In this document: positions 25,004-34,150 of the stretch, piece after piece
Layout of the letters: every line of letters starts with the position of its first letter
How positions within the stretch are numbered: the first letter of the stretch is position 1
Origin: Tanypteryx hageni
Taxonomy: Eukaryota; Arthropoda; Insecta; Odonata; Petaluridae
Assembly (NCBI GenBank): GCA_028673005.1
Contig: CM054120.1
Span: 55,488,057 to 55,552,056, forward strand
Direction of reading: 5' to 3'
Length of the DNA stretch: 64,000 bases
The notes under the pieces: model-generated
Database searches by the model: none
What the model saw: the letters and a program-made list of their open reading frames with translations, nothing else
What the model was told of the DNA's origin: nothing
Translations under genes and position numbers: made by a program

Positions 25004-26305
25004 TTAACACTCCGACGGCGGTGATAATTTTTCTGACACGAACGGCGGTGATGGGTCCTCGAGGACCCGTACCCGTTTTTTTCCTTTTTTAACCGAACTA
25101 CTAGTATAGAGATATTATTTATAAATCGATTTATTCTTTTATCCATTCTAATTTAAAATAATATTTAGTTAACAATTATTAAATATTTAGTGTAATTAAT
25201 AATGATGATATTCTAACAGAAGTAATTGTTAAAATGAAGAACACTTCATAATTAAAGTTAATGATGATTAATTAGGTATTTATAGTTAAATAATAAGAAA
25301 AAATATTTAGGAATGTTAAGTAAACAATTATAAGTTATAATAGGTATGAATTCTACTTTTATTGTACAAATAAGTTACAGATATTTCTGCGAATCAGAAT
25401 TTACGTCCAAATCAAATTCGTCTTCTTCACTCTCATCCACCTTTCCACTATCATCATCGCAGCTAAGATCACATATATCACTAACACTATCATCAAAAGT
25501 TTCTTTGTCATTATTTTCACGAATAAATTCCTCAAAAATTTATTTTTCACTGCAAAATTGTTTGTCTACCATGATTGCAGAAAAATATAAATGATTTGCA
25601 ATGCTACCTCACACACTAAAGTACTGGATCACTGTGGCGACTAAGTGAACATTTACGACAGGGAGCAAGGACCGACGCATCTTTGCAACAACTTGTAAGC
25701 GTATAGAAACTACTTTTCGTGGTTACTTTATGTTTCTACCCGCGATGCATGTAGAAACACAAAGTAAAAACGGAAAAGTTTACACTTCTGCGTCATTAGG
25801 CTATGATTCATAGTCGCAGGGCTTTGGGCACAGGTGTATATCCTTGAACCGAGAATTCCAGCAGAAAAAAAGTACCTTCCCATATTTGAAGCCAATATGT
25901 TTCAACATATATTCAAATACAAATAAATTAATTATAATATCTAAATAATATATGAATAAGTAAAAATATATGCAAAAACTAGTGCAGGCACAATAGAAAC
26001 TAGATCATATAAGCAAAAACCTCAGTTAAATATTCAGAAACTGGAAAACAGTGAGATTCAGGTTTCTGAAGTATTTTTGTGCGGGGTGAGTAAAAGGGCA
26101 TGTACGGCGGTGATGGGTCCTCGGGGACCCACTCAAATATATACATCCGTTAAACCAAGATTATCATGTGAAAAGAATAAGCTCGTTGAAATATAGGCTT
26201 AGAATATGTTTGTCAAGGACTACTTAAAGCACGAATGCCATATCATTATTATTTTTTAAGGTTCTCAATAAAATGTACTTTCTGGGTCCGCCGTCGGAGT
26301 GCTAA
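25004..26305 (-). mobile_element. non-autonomous piggyBac-like element with palindromic subterminal repeats
   Basis: A 1,302-bp element. The left end TTAACACTCCGACGGCGG (25004-25021) and the reverse complement of the right end TTAGCACTCCGACGGCGG (26305-26288) match at 17 of 18 positions. TTAA is the piggyBac target site; the right copy has mutated to CTAA. A perfect palindrome GGGTCCTCGAGGACCC at 25053-25068 and a near copy GGGTCCTCGGGGACCC at 26115-26130 sit near the two ends. Each is preceded by ACGGCGGTGAT, a motif also overlapping the left terminal repeat. These repeats are probably transposase-binding sites. The interior keeps only an N-terminal transposase relic. Confidence 0.85.
25378..25576 (-). 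pseudogene. piggyBac transposase N-terminal relic
   Basis: Minus-strand translation from 25576 gives MVDKQFCSEK, a stop, then an acidic EEF, DDSVSDICDLSCDDDSGK and DESEEDEFDLD series ending at a stop. A Ser/Asp/Glu-rich N-terminus is typical of piggyBac-family transposases and resembles the one at 43034. The catalytic domain and Cys-rich C-terminus are missing, so the element depends on a transposase encoded elsewhere. The assignment rests on composition plus the enclosing piggyBac-type ends. Confidence 0.5.
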
Positions 26306-26544
26306 GAGCGTGACATGGAGCAATCAACCAACGGACGGACCAACATAGCTTTTAATTATAAGGGGTGATTATATTCGTGTTTTTTTGATATATTTTTCAA
26401 AAAATTTACATTTTATGAGCGTCTGATTTTTCAAAGTAGGTTTTGGCGAGTTTAATGCCTCAGCAATTTTATAGCACCGAAATTATCGTATCTAGGAATA
26501 AGAGCTGAAGTATCAAAAATTAAAATTTTTAAAAAGAAGAGCTT
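26306..26544. other. no recognisable feature
   Basis: AT-rich sequence between the piggyBac right end and the minus-strand hammerhead-like motif. Confidence 0.35.
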
Positions 26545-26632
26545 ACGTTAGGTATCTCCAGTAGCAATAACAAGGTTATAAAGAACCAGATGAGCATTTC
26601 GGCCACACTGGGGCCGTCTTCAACGGTGATTC
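26545..26632 (-). ncRNA. hammerhead-ribozyme-like motif with Penelope-type tail
   Basis: On the minus strand: TTGAAGA (26623-26617), one extra C, stem II GGCC/GGCC (26615-26612 with 26604-26601), GAAA (26600-26597), TGCTCA as short stem III, then TC. ACCG before the box can pair with TGGT after the cleavage-site C (one G-U), giving stem I. The downstream tail matches those at 6725 and 7125. One substitution (C3 to T) and the extra stem-II base depart from the consensus. Confidence 0.55.
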
Positions 26633-26659
26633 ACGCAAAATAAATTCTAGTATAGGATT

Positions 26660-27213
26660 TATGGTGCTTTAAGTGGTTACTCTTGAATAGTATTTTAGCC
26701 ATAAGAAAAACTCGATAAACCACTAGTGAATTATAATATCTTGATATTATCCTCATTAGTTTCATAAATCTCGGTTAACTGTAGATCGGCGAAAGTAATT
26801 AAGGATATGGGAACCGTTCTGGAGGACACGGTGAAAGGAAACGAGGAGTCCTGAAAGAACTTTCTCTGCTTTTGTAACTGTTAAATGTATGAAGAAATAA
26901 ACGCTCTTTTGGTAAATCATTATTTATACTCAATGATTTGCAATACATTACATGACATCACAATTCGAGAAAAGGAAATACTTTTTAGGAAAAACAATCT
27001 TTCTACCAAATTTATCCAAAAATTCACATGTAACGATTTTGATTTTTCTTTTATTTTGACAACGCGGTTTTGAGAGTCTTAGAAGAATAATTTCGTCAAA
27101 TATAAATTCAATGTTTTTATCCTGGTATTATTAATATAGTATTTTCATTCTTCAGTAATGGCAATTTATGAATTTATGAGAATGGCAAGTAATTTAGGTA
27201 CTTATGAAATTAA
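26660..27213. other. non-coding AT-rich stretch
   Basis: Nothing recognised on either strand. Confidence 0.35.
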
Positions 27214-27323
27214 TTAACCCTCTATTACGTAATGTTCACAATCGGAAACACAACTTTATTATTTGCTTCACCAATTCCAATTTGTAATTTTGACGCATAA
27301 TGTTCCCTAATGGGAACATTATG
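27214..27323 (+). mobile_element. possible piggyBac-like left end with perfect palindrome
   Basis: TTAACCCTCTATTACG (27214-27229) has the TTAACCC start seen at the other piggyBac ends in this window. A perfect inverted repeat follows at 27296-27323 (arms CATAATGTTCCC and GGGAACATTATG, loop TAAT). No matching right end was found. Confidence 0.35.
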
Positions 27324-28514
27324 GCGATTAAGTGTCGTATCCTTGATCTTATGCAACCACAAAATCATCTAATATACCAGCGGTGGCCAAGCCTGCTTAC
27401 CCTCAGAGTCGCATATGACAATCTTCCTAAGTTTGTGAGCCGCAAGACACGCATTCTGCGCACAAATATGTATGAACAGTATACATAACTTGTATTTAAT
27501 GCAATACAGAGAGACTGCATGGCCATTAAGCATCCCCAAAAATCAAGACACCAAGATAACTTCGTCCTGTTCTAAATGTGAGAGACCGATGTGTAATACA
27601 CATTGTGTATGAAACATATGATATACGTATGTGAGTACTGCCTTGACAGCAAATAACACAACGAGAAATGAAGTTAGATAGTTCTTATTATTATTGTCTT
27701 ATTTGATAATATTATGTTAAAACTATAAGTTATCATAATTACTATTATCTAAGTCTAATAGTTATTAATATGCGCAAGTATTGTTATTATTATACAAGTT
27801 CTTTTGCATGCAAGTTAGCTAATCAGGAGTTTTAAACAATAAAGATATATTTAACACACAAATTATATGGGTTTAAAAAAAATTGAATTTACCGAATTAT
27901 TTCCTTACTAACCTAAGAATACAATAAATAACTAAAAATAAATAAATCATAAATAACTGTTGGAAAATGTAATTTAAAATGGGATGACTTAGTCACCCCG
28001 CGCGACTCTGTGCTCCGGGATAGAGCGCGCCTACTGCCGGTTAAGGGGAAACAGGCGAATTGTGACTCCTAAAAACCCTTATTCAATGCTGAGCCGAACC
28101 GATCCTCTGTACTAAAGCTACTGTGTGGTGGAAGGGAATGGAGGCACTGTTTATCTGCTGTGTGACGTCTCTTACTCTTGAGATGAATATTTTTTTTGCG
28201 TCAACACTTGAGAGCTATATGGAAAGGGAGGAAGGAGGATCTTCGGGTCAGGGCTAGTGCTTGGTTCAGCATTTCTTGAGTACAATATAATGAGAGTGAG
28301 AGAAAAATGCTGATCTGACATCAATACACAAACAAGCCCATTCAAAGATATTTACAATGCTATCCTTTACCAGCCGATACTTGGTTTGATGGTATTACCA
28401 CTGTCTCTAGCTCCAGCAACTCAAGGTAAATACAATGAAAAAGTCACTGGTGACTCAAGTAACAGGGGAAAGTCACAGGTATTTATTTGTCACTGTGACA
28501 GAAAAAAGTCAGTG
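27324..28514. other. non-coding; possible hAT fragment at 27379
   Basis: A CAGCGGTGGCCAAGCC phrase at about 27379, with nearby GAGCCGCAAGACACGC, resembles a hAT MITE left half. No right end or target duplication was found. The rest is unassigned. Confidence 0.3.
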
Positions 28515-28680
28515 GCAAAGAACCTTTGTTGTAGTAAATTTTATTCTCTACAAGGTTGTCAGCCAACAGTTATGCCGTAGATTTGATCGTTTCCGAGTTA
28601 TTCGCGAAAGGCCAGCCGCGGGTCATGTTCCGGCGGCCATTTTGGCGCCATAGCGGCCGACGCCAACACATCAGACATAT
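28515..28680 (+). repeat. left flank copy of the Penelope-associated repeat
   Basis: Homologous to about 31905-32085: both contain GTAG(A/T)AAATTTTATT, TGTTTCCGAGTTAT or TCGTTTCCGAGTTAT, CGCGAAAG, CCAGCCGCGG and GGCCATTTT in order. It lies directly outside the inverted repeat bounding the Penelope-like element. Confidence 0.75.
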
Positions 28681-28764
28681 TGAAAGATGGCTCAAAAAAC
28701 TTTTTGGCGTAAACTGAATGAAAGTTAAAAACTCCAGCCTCCTTGGCTTATGTGGTTTCTTGAC

Positions 28765-28910
28765 AGACGTGGGGGTCTCTCAATCTCTTGTTTCGTCAGA
28801 CAATTCCTTGAACCCTTGATCGGCTTTGGAGGCCATCGTGGTATCTTGGCAGACGTGGGGGTCTGTCAATCTCTTTTTGTTATCCGTCAGAGAGTTTTGT
28901 CCTCCTGCAC
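28765..28910 (+). repeat. 86-bp direct repeat in the Penelope-like 5' leader
   Basis: AGACGTGGGG begins at 28765 and again at 28851. The repeated unit extends from TTCTTGACAGACG / ATCTTGGCAGACG through TCAATCTCTT to a CGTCAGA phrase. Confidence 0.75.
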
Positions 28911-29129
28911 GGCTCGCTCGATCCCACAGCAACGCTCGACTGGTTCGATCACGCCTTGCGATCGTCCTTTTTATTTACATTTACGTTTTTATCGTACTAA
29001 TTTGCGGCCACGCCCGCATTGTCAGTTTTATCTTTTAAGTGTTTTATTCCTTGCTCCTATAATTCTTTTCTATTCTTGACTAAGTTTTTTCAACGTTGCC
29101 TACTTTTACTTTCTATTTTATCAAGAGAC

Positions 29130-30150
29130 ATGTCACAGTTCAGTGATTATTCTTTTAATTTACGGACTAAAGAGCTAAATCGGTTCCACAATTTACACAC
29201 AAGGATTAATAATATAGGAGCTGATATCAAGTTTTTAAAACAATGCAAGGAATACCATATAACCCCTAAATTCATGGAAATTTTTAAGGAAATAACAAAG
29301 AACCACATCACACAGAAAGTACAGCGAATAACCACTAACACTTAGTTGCAATTGGAAATTAAAAGTCTTGATGCCAAAAGGAGTTACCTCGAAATAGAGG
29401 CCTACAACTTACATTAAAAAATAACCAAACACTTAGACGAGGTCGACTTTGAAGCCTGGAATAACTTTGAACACAGGATGCATGAGACCAATATCCTTAA
29501 GTTTCACAAGAAAACATCAACATTAGACCATAAACTGAAGATACTACTCCAAAAATACAATGTCAACACAAAAAACAAAATTAAAACAAGAGATAAAATC
29601 ACACAAAGATTTGAATTTGTAGAACACTTGTCTCAAACTTCCTTCTCTAATGATGAATTGTCTCTCTTGAATTTGGTTTTAAAGTTTGCCTTTCCTCCAA
29701 GAAAACCTCCGATAGAAGAAATTGTCACAGACATCGAGAGTTCCATTGAATTCCTTGATGAAAATTCCAAAAAAGCTACATCAGACAAAATTGTGCCATA
29801 CAACTAAAAGACAACATTAACAAGTGCACAACTCCCAATTCTAAACCAATTTACACAACTATCAAACAACTTAAAGAAAAAGACTGCTTTAATATCAAAG
29901 CCGATAAAGGCAACAAATTAGTAATTATGGATAAAACACAATATTTTAATAATATTCAACTCATGCTCAATGATGGCCCTTATATCAAATTAAATAAAAT
30001 CCCCTTGAATTCAATGATCCGAAAAACTAAAGAAACTATCAAAACTGCCATACAATTTTAGACAAGAACCAAAGGTTTAAATTACATATCTCAAACCCGA
30101 ATATTCCAAAACTATATGGACTCCCCAAAATTCATAAACAGGACCATTCC
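29130..30150 (+). pseudogene. Penelope-like polyprotein, N-terminal part (broken)
   Basis: The reading frame of the element most plausibly starts at ATG 29130 (MSQFSDYSFNLRTKELNRF). It runs to an in-frame TAG at 29343 and TAA at 29415, then stays open to 29804. A frameshift near 29800 moves the homologous frame to QLKDNINKC from 29801. A second shift near 30054 moves it into the frame of the large ORF, where ILDKNQRFKLHISNPNIPKL and YGLPKIHK are readable before codon 1 of that ORF. KADKGNKLVIMDKTQY corresponds to the fingers region upstream of the RT palm. Undamaged, the protein would be about 800 residues, the usual size for this superfamily. Confidence 0.85.
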
Positions 30151-31527
30151 ATGCGACCAATAGCATCAGGTTTAAATAGCCCCACATATAACATAGCTAA
30201 GTGGCTAAACAATGAATTCAAAAATATACCTTTCCCAGAAGACCACTGGGTCAAAAATTCTTTTGACCTGATAAAGAAATTAGAAAAAGTAACGTTACAA
30301 GATTCTGAAATTATGTTCTCTTTTGATGTTAAATGTCTCTTCCCTAGTGTTCCCTTGCCTGAAACTTCTCAGATCTTAAAAACACTACTAGAAAACCAAA
30401 ATTTTCCTGAAGACATAGTGAAAGAATATTTATTACTCACAAATTTGTGCATGAATCAAAACTTTTTTCAATTTAATAACGAATACTACAAACAAACTCA
30501 AGGTACATCCATGGGTAATCCCTTGTCGCCCTTTGTGGCCAATACATTTATGTCTCACTTTGAAAATACATGCAAAAACAACTTTAGTTACTTCCCTAAA
30601 ATATGGCTCAGATATGTTGATGACATTTTTGCTATTTTTGATTTAAATTTACACAACCTTGATGCCTTTATCCATCAACTTAACAACATATATTCGTCCA
30701 TAAAATTTACTTATGAAGTACAACAAGATAACACTTTACCGTTTTTAGACTTGTTAATTATAAACAACCAGCATCAATTAGAGTTTGACATCTTCAAGAA
30801 AACAACACACACAGATAACTTCATCCCCCACAACTCCTTTCACCCTTCCAACCATAAAACAGCTGTTTTCCAGTTTTTAACCCACAGACTTGTTGATGTT
30901 CCACTTAACAAAACAAGGTATGAGAAAGAACTTAAATATATTAAGGAAACAGCATCCAAATTAGGGTACCACCAGGATCTCATCAACAAGCTGGTTCAAA
31001 AACATGCCTCCAAAAAATTAATTTTAGACTCCACCACCCACACAAAAGATAATAAAAAGGAAAACAAATATATTAAATTGCCTTATTTTCCTTCACTTAA
31101 TAGGGGTTTGGACAGAATTTTCAGGAAAAAGGATTTTACAATAGCTTACAAGAGTCAACACAGTTTGAAAAATTTTCTGGGCAACACAAAAGACAAAACC
31201 GAAATTTTAGACAAGTCAGGAATTTACAAAATTCAATGCTCGCATGGCCCCAAACAGTACATAGGCCAAACTAGGAGAAAGCTGGTCACTCGCTTCAAGG
31301 AACACTTAGCTCACTATAAATACAACCGATTTAAGAAATCCTGTGTCGCTAATCACATTTTCGAAACTGGCCACAGCATTCAATTAAAGGACTTACAACT
31401 GGTAATCTCATCTAATAGCTCTGTAAATGCCCTAGAAAACCTTCACATTTATAAAAATCGTGATACATTGATGAACAGTGACACTGACTTTAACAAGACA
31501 CTTTACAGACTTATTGACCAGAGATAA
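30151..31527 (+). CDS. Penelope-like reverse transcriptase and GIY-YIG endonuclease (C-terminal 458 codons open)
   Basis: The RT copies element RNA at a nick made by the fused endonuclease. Visible RT motifs are the RPIASGLNSPTYNIAKWL block (residues 2-19), the catalytic segment FDVKCLFPSVP with Asp59, the QGTSMGNPLSPFVANTF loop (about residues 116-132), the catalytic YVDD (155-158) and TLPFLDLLI. A linker leads to a GIY-YIG domain: GIYKIQC (357-363), YIGQTRRKL (370-378), KEHLAH and the downstream NHIFETGH. YVDD and LFPSVP are characteristic of Penelope-like enzymes. The ATG at 30151 is internal: the true protein begins near 29130 and homology continues upstream in frame to about 30052. It is preceded by disrupted coding sequence, so this copy is probably inactive although its catalytic residues survive. 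Confidence 0.93.
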   Translation: MRPIASGLNSPTYNIAKWLNNEFKNIPFPEDHWVKNSFDLIKKLEKVTLQDSEIMFSFDVKCLFPSVPLPETSQILKTLLENQNFPEDIVKEYLLLTNLCMNQNFFQFNNEYYKQTQGTSMGNPLSPFVANTFMSHFENTCKNNFSYFPKIWLRYVDDIFAIFDLNLHNLDAFIHQLNNIYSSIKFTYEVQQDNTLPFLDLLIINNQHQLEFDIFKKTTHTDNFIPHNSFHPSNHKTAVFQFLTHRLVDVPLNKTRYEKELKYIKETASKLGYHQDLINKLVQKHASKKLILDSTTHTKDNKKENKYIKLPYFPSLNRGLDRIFRKKDFTIAYKSQHSLKNFLGNTKDKTEILDKSGIYKIQCSHGPKQYIGQTRRKLVTRFKEHLAHYKYNRFKKSCVANHIFETGHSIQLKDLQLVISSNSSVNALENLHIYKNRDTLMNSDTDFNKTLYRLIDQR

Positions 31528-31670
31528 TACACATGCGCCTCTGTTGTTTCGTTTTTCTTTTGTTCTCACTCCACCCGTGCTTTTTGTCTTTCTTTTGCCT
31601 TTCGTTCTTTCTCCACCCTTGGTCTCTCCACTCCGGCACAGTCGACTTTGGTCGCTGTCGAAGGAACGTC

Positions 31671-31715
31671 GCCCTTGAAAATGCCCACTTAGTGGGCGAA
31701 ATGCATCGGGCTATT
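31671..31715 (+). ncRNA. hammerhead-ribozyme-like fold at the Penelope-like 3' end
   Basis: Stem I GCCC (31671-31674) pairs with GGGC (31708-31711). The core box is TTGAAAA (31675-31681, against CTGANGA). Stem II GCCCAC (31683-31688) pairs perfectly with GTGGGC (31692-31697) around a TTA loop. GAAA follows (31698-31701), then TGCA as minimal stem III and TC at the predicted cleavage site. Hammerheads at Penelope-element ends are established. Two core substitutions (C3 to T, G8 to A) and one extra base before stem II argue that this copy no longer cleaves efficiently. Confidence 0.6.
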
Positions 31716-31752
31716 ACCACTGTTTTTTCGCTGGAGATTTAACTTTCATTCA

Positions 31753-32125
31753 CATCAGGCATGTCAACTTTTGATATGTTAGTTAGGTTGCTCTAACAAA
31801 ATAATATGCCAAGTTTCTAATTTTATGAATCATTTTCCTTAACCGTCAAAAAAGTGGCTAATTTGACAGATTGCTCCGCAAACAACGCTCATTTTATGCT
31901 ATACTATTGAAGTAGCAAAAAATGCAAAGAATATTTATTGTAGAAAATTTTATTTTCTATAAGTTTGTTTATTCACAGTTTGGCCGTATATTTAACTGTT
32001 TCCGAGTTATACGCGAAAGTCCAGCCGCGGATCGTGCTCCAGAGGCCATTTTAACGCCAAAACGGCCGATTCGTGCACGTCAGGCATGTCAAATTTTGAT
32101 ATGTTAGTTAGGTTTCCTCTAACGG
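31753..32125 (+). repeat. tandem repeat flanking the Penelope-like element on the right
   Basis: CAGGCATGTCAA(C/A)TTTTGATA begins at 31757 and again at 32079, a 322-bp period, each followed by TGTTAGTTAGGTT and CTCTAAC. The stretch about 31905-32085 matches the left flank at 28515-28680. The repeat therefore brackets the element on both sides. Confidence 0.75.
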
Positions 32126-32264
32126 ACAAATGTGCCAAGATTCAAAACTTTAATAATTACTTCCACTAAAATGTTTAATTTGACTGATCTAAATAGTAAT
32201 TTTAGCTCTACTATCAGAAAATCTGAATTTTTATTGCGATAGATTTTAAAACAGGACAAAATGG

Positions 32265-32352
32265 CATTTCAGTCCAAAAGGACGGGACGGTCTGGAAAAT
32301 GCCCTAAAACTGGACTGTTCCGGCGAAAACAGGACGTATGGCCACTCTACTA
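32265..32352. mobile_element. hAT-type terminal fragment
   Basis: Ends with GGACGTATGGCCACTCTA preceded by GTTCCGGCGAAAACA. This closely resembles the right terminus of hAT elements whose ends read CGGGACGTATGGTCACCCT. An internal inverted phrase (AAATGGCATTT / GGAAAATGCC) is also present. No left partner was identified. Confidence 0.5.
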
Positions 32353-32389
32353 ATACACAGCCAAATACCCAATGTAAACATTTTTTATA

Positions 32390-33400
32390 AATGAATATAT
32401 CGAAATATTTTTTCATTGGAATGAAATTTTGGTGCTTCTTGGATCGGCGGCTAAGGAGCTCGACTAACTGCTTTACCTCTCTATTTGCAATATCAATGTC
32501 TGTTTTTAATATAATAGGCCGAAACTTTATTATAGCATATTCGTCTTTTAATGTAAGACACCAGAGCAAAAACTATTACTGAATTCAAATTTTTGACAAC
32601 ATGCTCTAAGAGAGCTTGATATGGTGGAGAAAATGGAATAAAAATTGATTTAGACTTCATTTTATCATTCATATCATTTCATTCATTTCATCAATATCAA
32701 TAACATCAGTTAATTTAAGATGTTCTATCAACTGCTCCAATGATGACCATTAAAATCATTTTTAAGTTTTAAAAAACAACATTTTGAAAGAATATTTGTC
32801 CATATCGAAATAGTTCTACATTCATCGTTCCTTTATTTCTCTGTTTTAGTTTATCATTTAAATCCGAAATTATATGAAACAATATAGGACTCGTTTTCCA
32901 GCATCAAAATTTTCTCATGAATGACCCCAGCTACATGGTTAACAAAATTTAAATATACTTCTGCCACAAATGCTTCATCAGCAGCAAGTTCTCTATCTCT
33001 ATTGTGTGCAACAAATGCCAATATCACAGTTCGTTTTACCTTGACATAAAGCAATTTTATGCCAGGAATTTTTCTACAAGCCTAGAGACACCTGGAGAAA
33101 GTAATAGCCATCTTGTAGGTACATTACGAAGAATTCCCATCCATTCAAATCCAACAAATTTGCAAAAAATTCTTAGTGATTTCGCCTTCAGTATGCAAGC
33201 ACCGACAACTCGTAACAATAACAATATATTTATCGATTTTTTTATTATTCATTAACCTTAACACCATTATGAACATTTGTATGAAAAACTTTGGTTTTCG
33301 TACCGTTAATTTTATAAATTCAACAACGATTTCTTTAGGACAATGTTTTTCACATAAATATATCATCTTCGCTTGTTCTGACGATAACATCGTTCAATGA
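32390..33400 (-). pseudogene. decayed hAT-family transposase
   Basis: Minus-strand translation across several frames gives hAT-type landmarks in the expected order: LCEKHCPKEIVVEFIKLTVRK (33320 region) and CRCLHTEGEITKNF, then after a frame change MGILRNVPTRWLLLSPGVSR (TRW with the conserved Trp). A further frame change gives AADEAFVAEVYLNFVNHVAG (within 32854-33054). TRW followed by a [AS]E.YL.F..H segment is typical of ZBED/FAM200-like hAT proteins. The catalytic N-terminal Asp region and the C-terminal dimerisation domain are not recognisable. The copy is old, with many stops and shifts. Confidence 0.6.
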
Positions 33401-34035
33401 AAAATATAAAATGAAATGTTTATAATGTGTCAAAAATTAAAAAAAATGACTACAAAATGTCTTTGCGGACCACTTTTCTATGATAGAGAAAAAAATCTCA
33501 CTGTAACAAATTCAAAAGTTTTGCTATGAACCGTGGGCCACTTTTAAAAGCCTCGTAGTCACTGAGCGAGGTCCCTGCCTCTAGATTAATCACTGTCTCG
33601 TGAACGAAACGTCTATAAGTCGCTTGCTCGCGTAATTCCTTACTTTTTTTCCTATCCATGGCCGCCAAAGTTATGAATCAAAAATACAGAATAATCATTG
33701 TAAGGAAAATTAAGGGCAACTACCACTACCTTGATCGATAAACTATCGCATTACATATAACAATTTAATACTTATTTGCCAAGTAAGTAATTGTATGAAT
33801 TGTATGTTTAATACGAAAAATTACGATGCAATTTAAGAGAGGAAAGTAGAAATATTGATTTATTCTTCGTCATAAAAGGCTGGTAAACACAACTGCGAAT
33901 AGAAAAATAAATGTTACCTCTTCAATCTCTGATGCTGTAGTATTTCCTTAATGATTTTTCTCAATTCTTCTCACTAAGGAATTCACTTATTATCCTTCCA
34001 CACAAGCAATTCATTGGTGTAGTACGCACGATAAA
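33401..34035. other. unassigned; probably outer part of the decayed hAT
   Basis: No separate feature was recognised. Its position suggests it carries the eroded 5' part of the minus-strand hAT copy. Confidence 0.3.
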
Positions 34036-34150
34036 TACCGAACACCGAAAGCTTTTCGAAATTACCTAACTGTTTGGTGTTCGGTAAAGCATTGGTACCT
34101 AACACCGAACAGTTCGGATGAAAACCGAACAGATGGTAACCCCACTTACA
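34036..34150. repeat. inverted-repeat cluster, possible hAT end
   Basis: TACCGAACACCGAA (34036-34049) is the reverse complement of a segment within 34073-34087 (TTTGGTGTTCGGTAA) with one mismatch. AACACCGAAC and AACCGAACAG follow. The segment ends with GATGGTAACCCCACTTAC, which resembles a hAT right end. Confidence 0.45.

Larger units (their letters stand above)
28711..31752 (+). mobile_element. Penelope-like element with GIY-YIG endonuclease
   Basis: About 3.04 kb, bounded by an imperfect inverted repeat: 28712-28738 (AACTGAATGAAAGTT ... CTCCAGC) against 31730-31752 (GCTGGAGATT-TAACTTTCATTCA). Inside, in order, are two diverged 86-bp direct repeats in the 5' leader (GACGTGGGGGTCT near 28767 and 28853), a single long ORF broken by two stops and two frameshifts (29130-31527), a short 3' UTR and a hammerhead-like fold at 31671-31715. 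Homologous flanks at 28515-28680 and 31753-32125 are reminiscent of the pseudo-LTR or partial tandem structures known for Penelope elements. The low number of lesions suggests a fairly recent copy. Confidence 0.9.

Noticed and set aside
28750..29079. 109-codon and overlapping 70-codon frames before the Penelope ORF
   Set aside because: They lie in the 86-bp repeats of the element's leader in different frames, and neither continues into the polyprotein.
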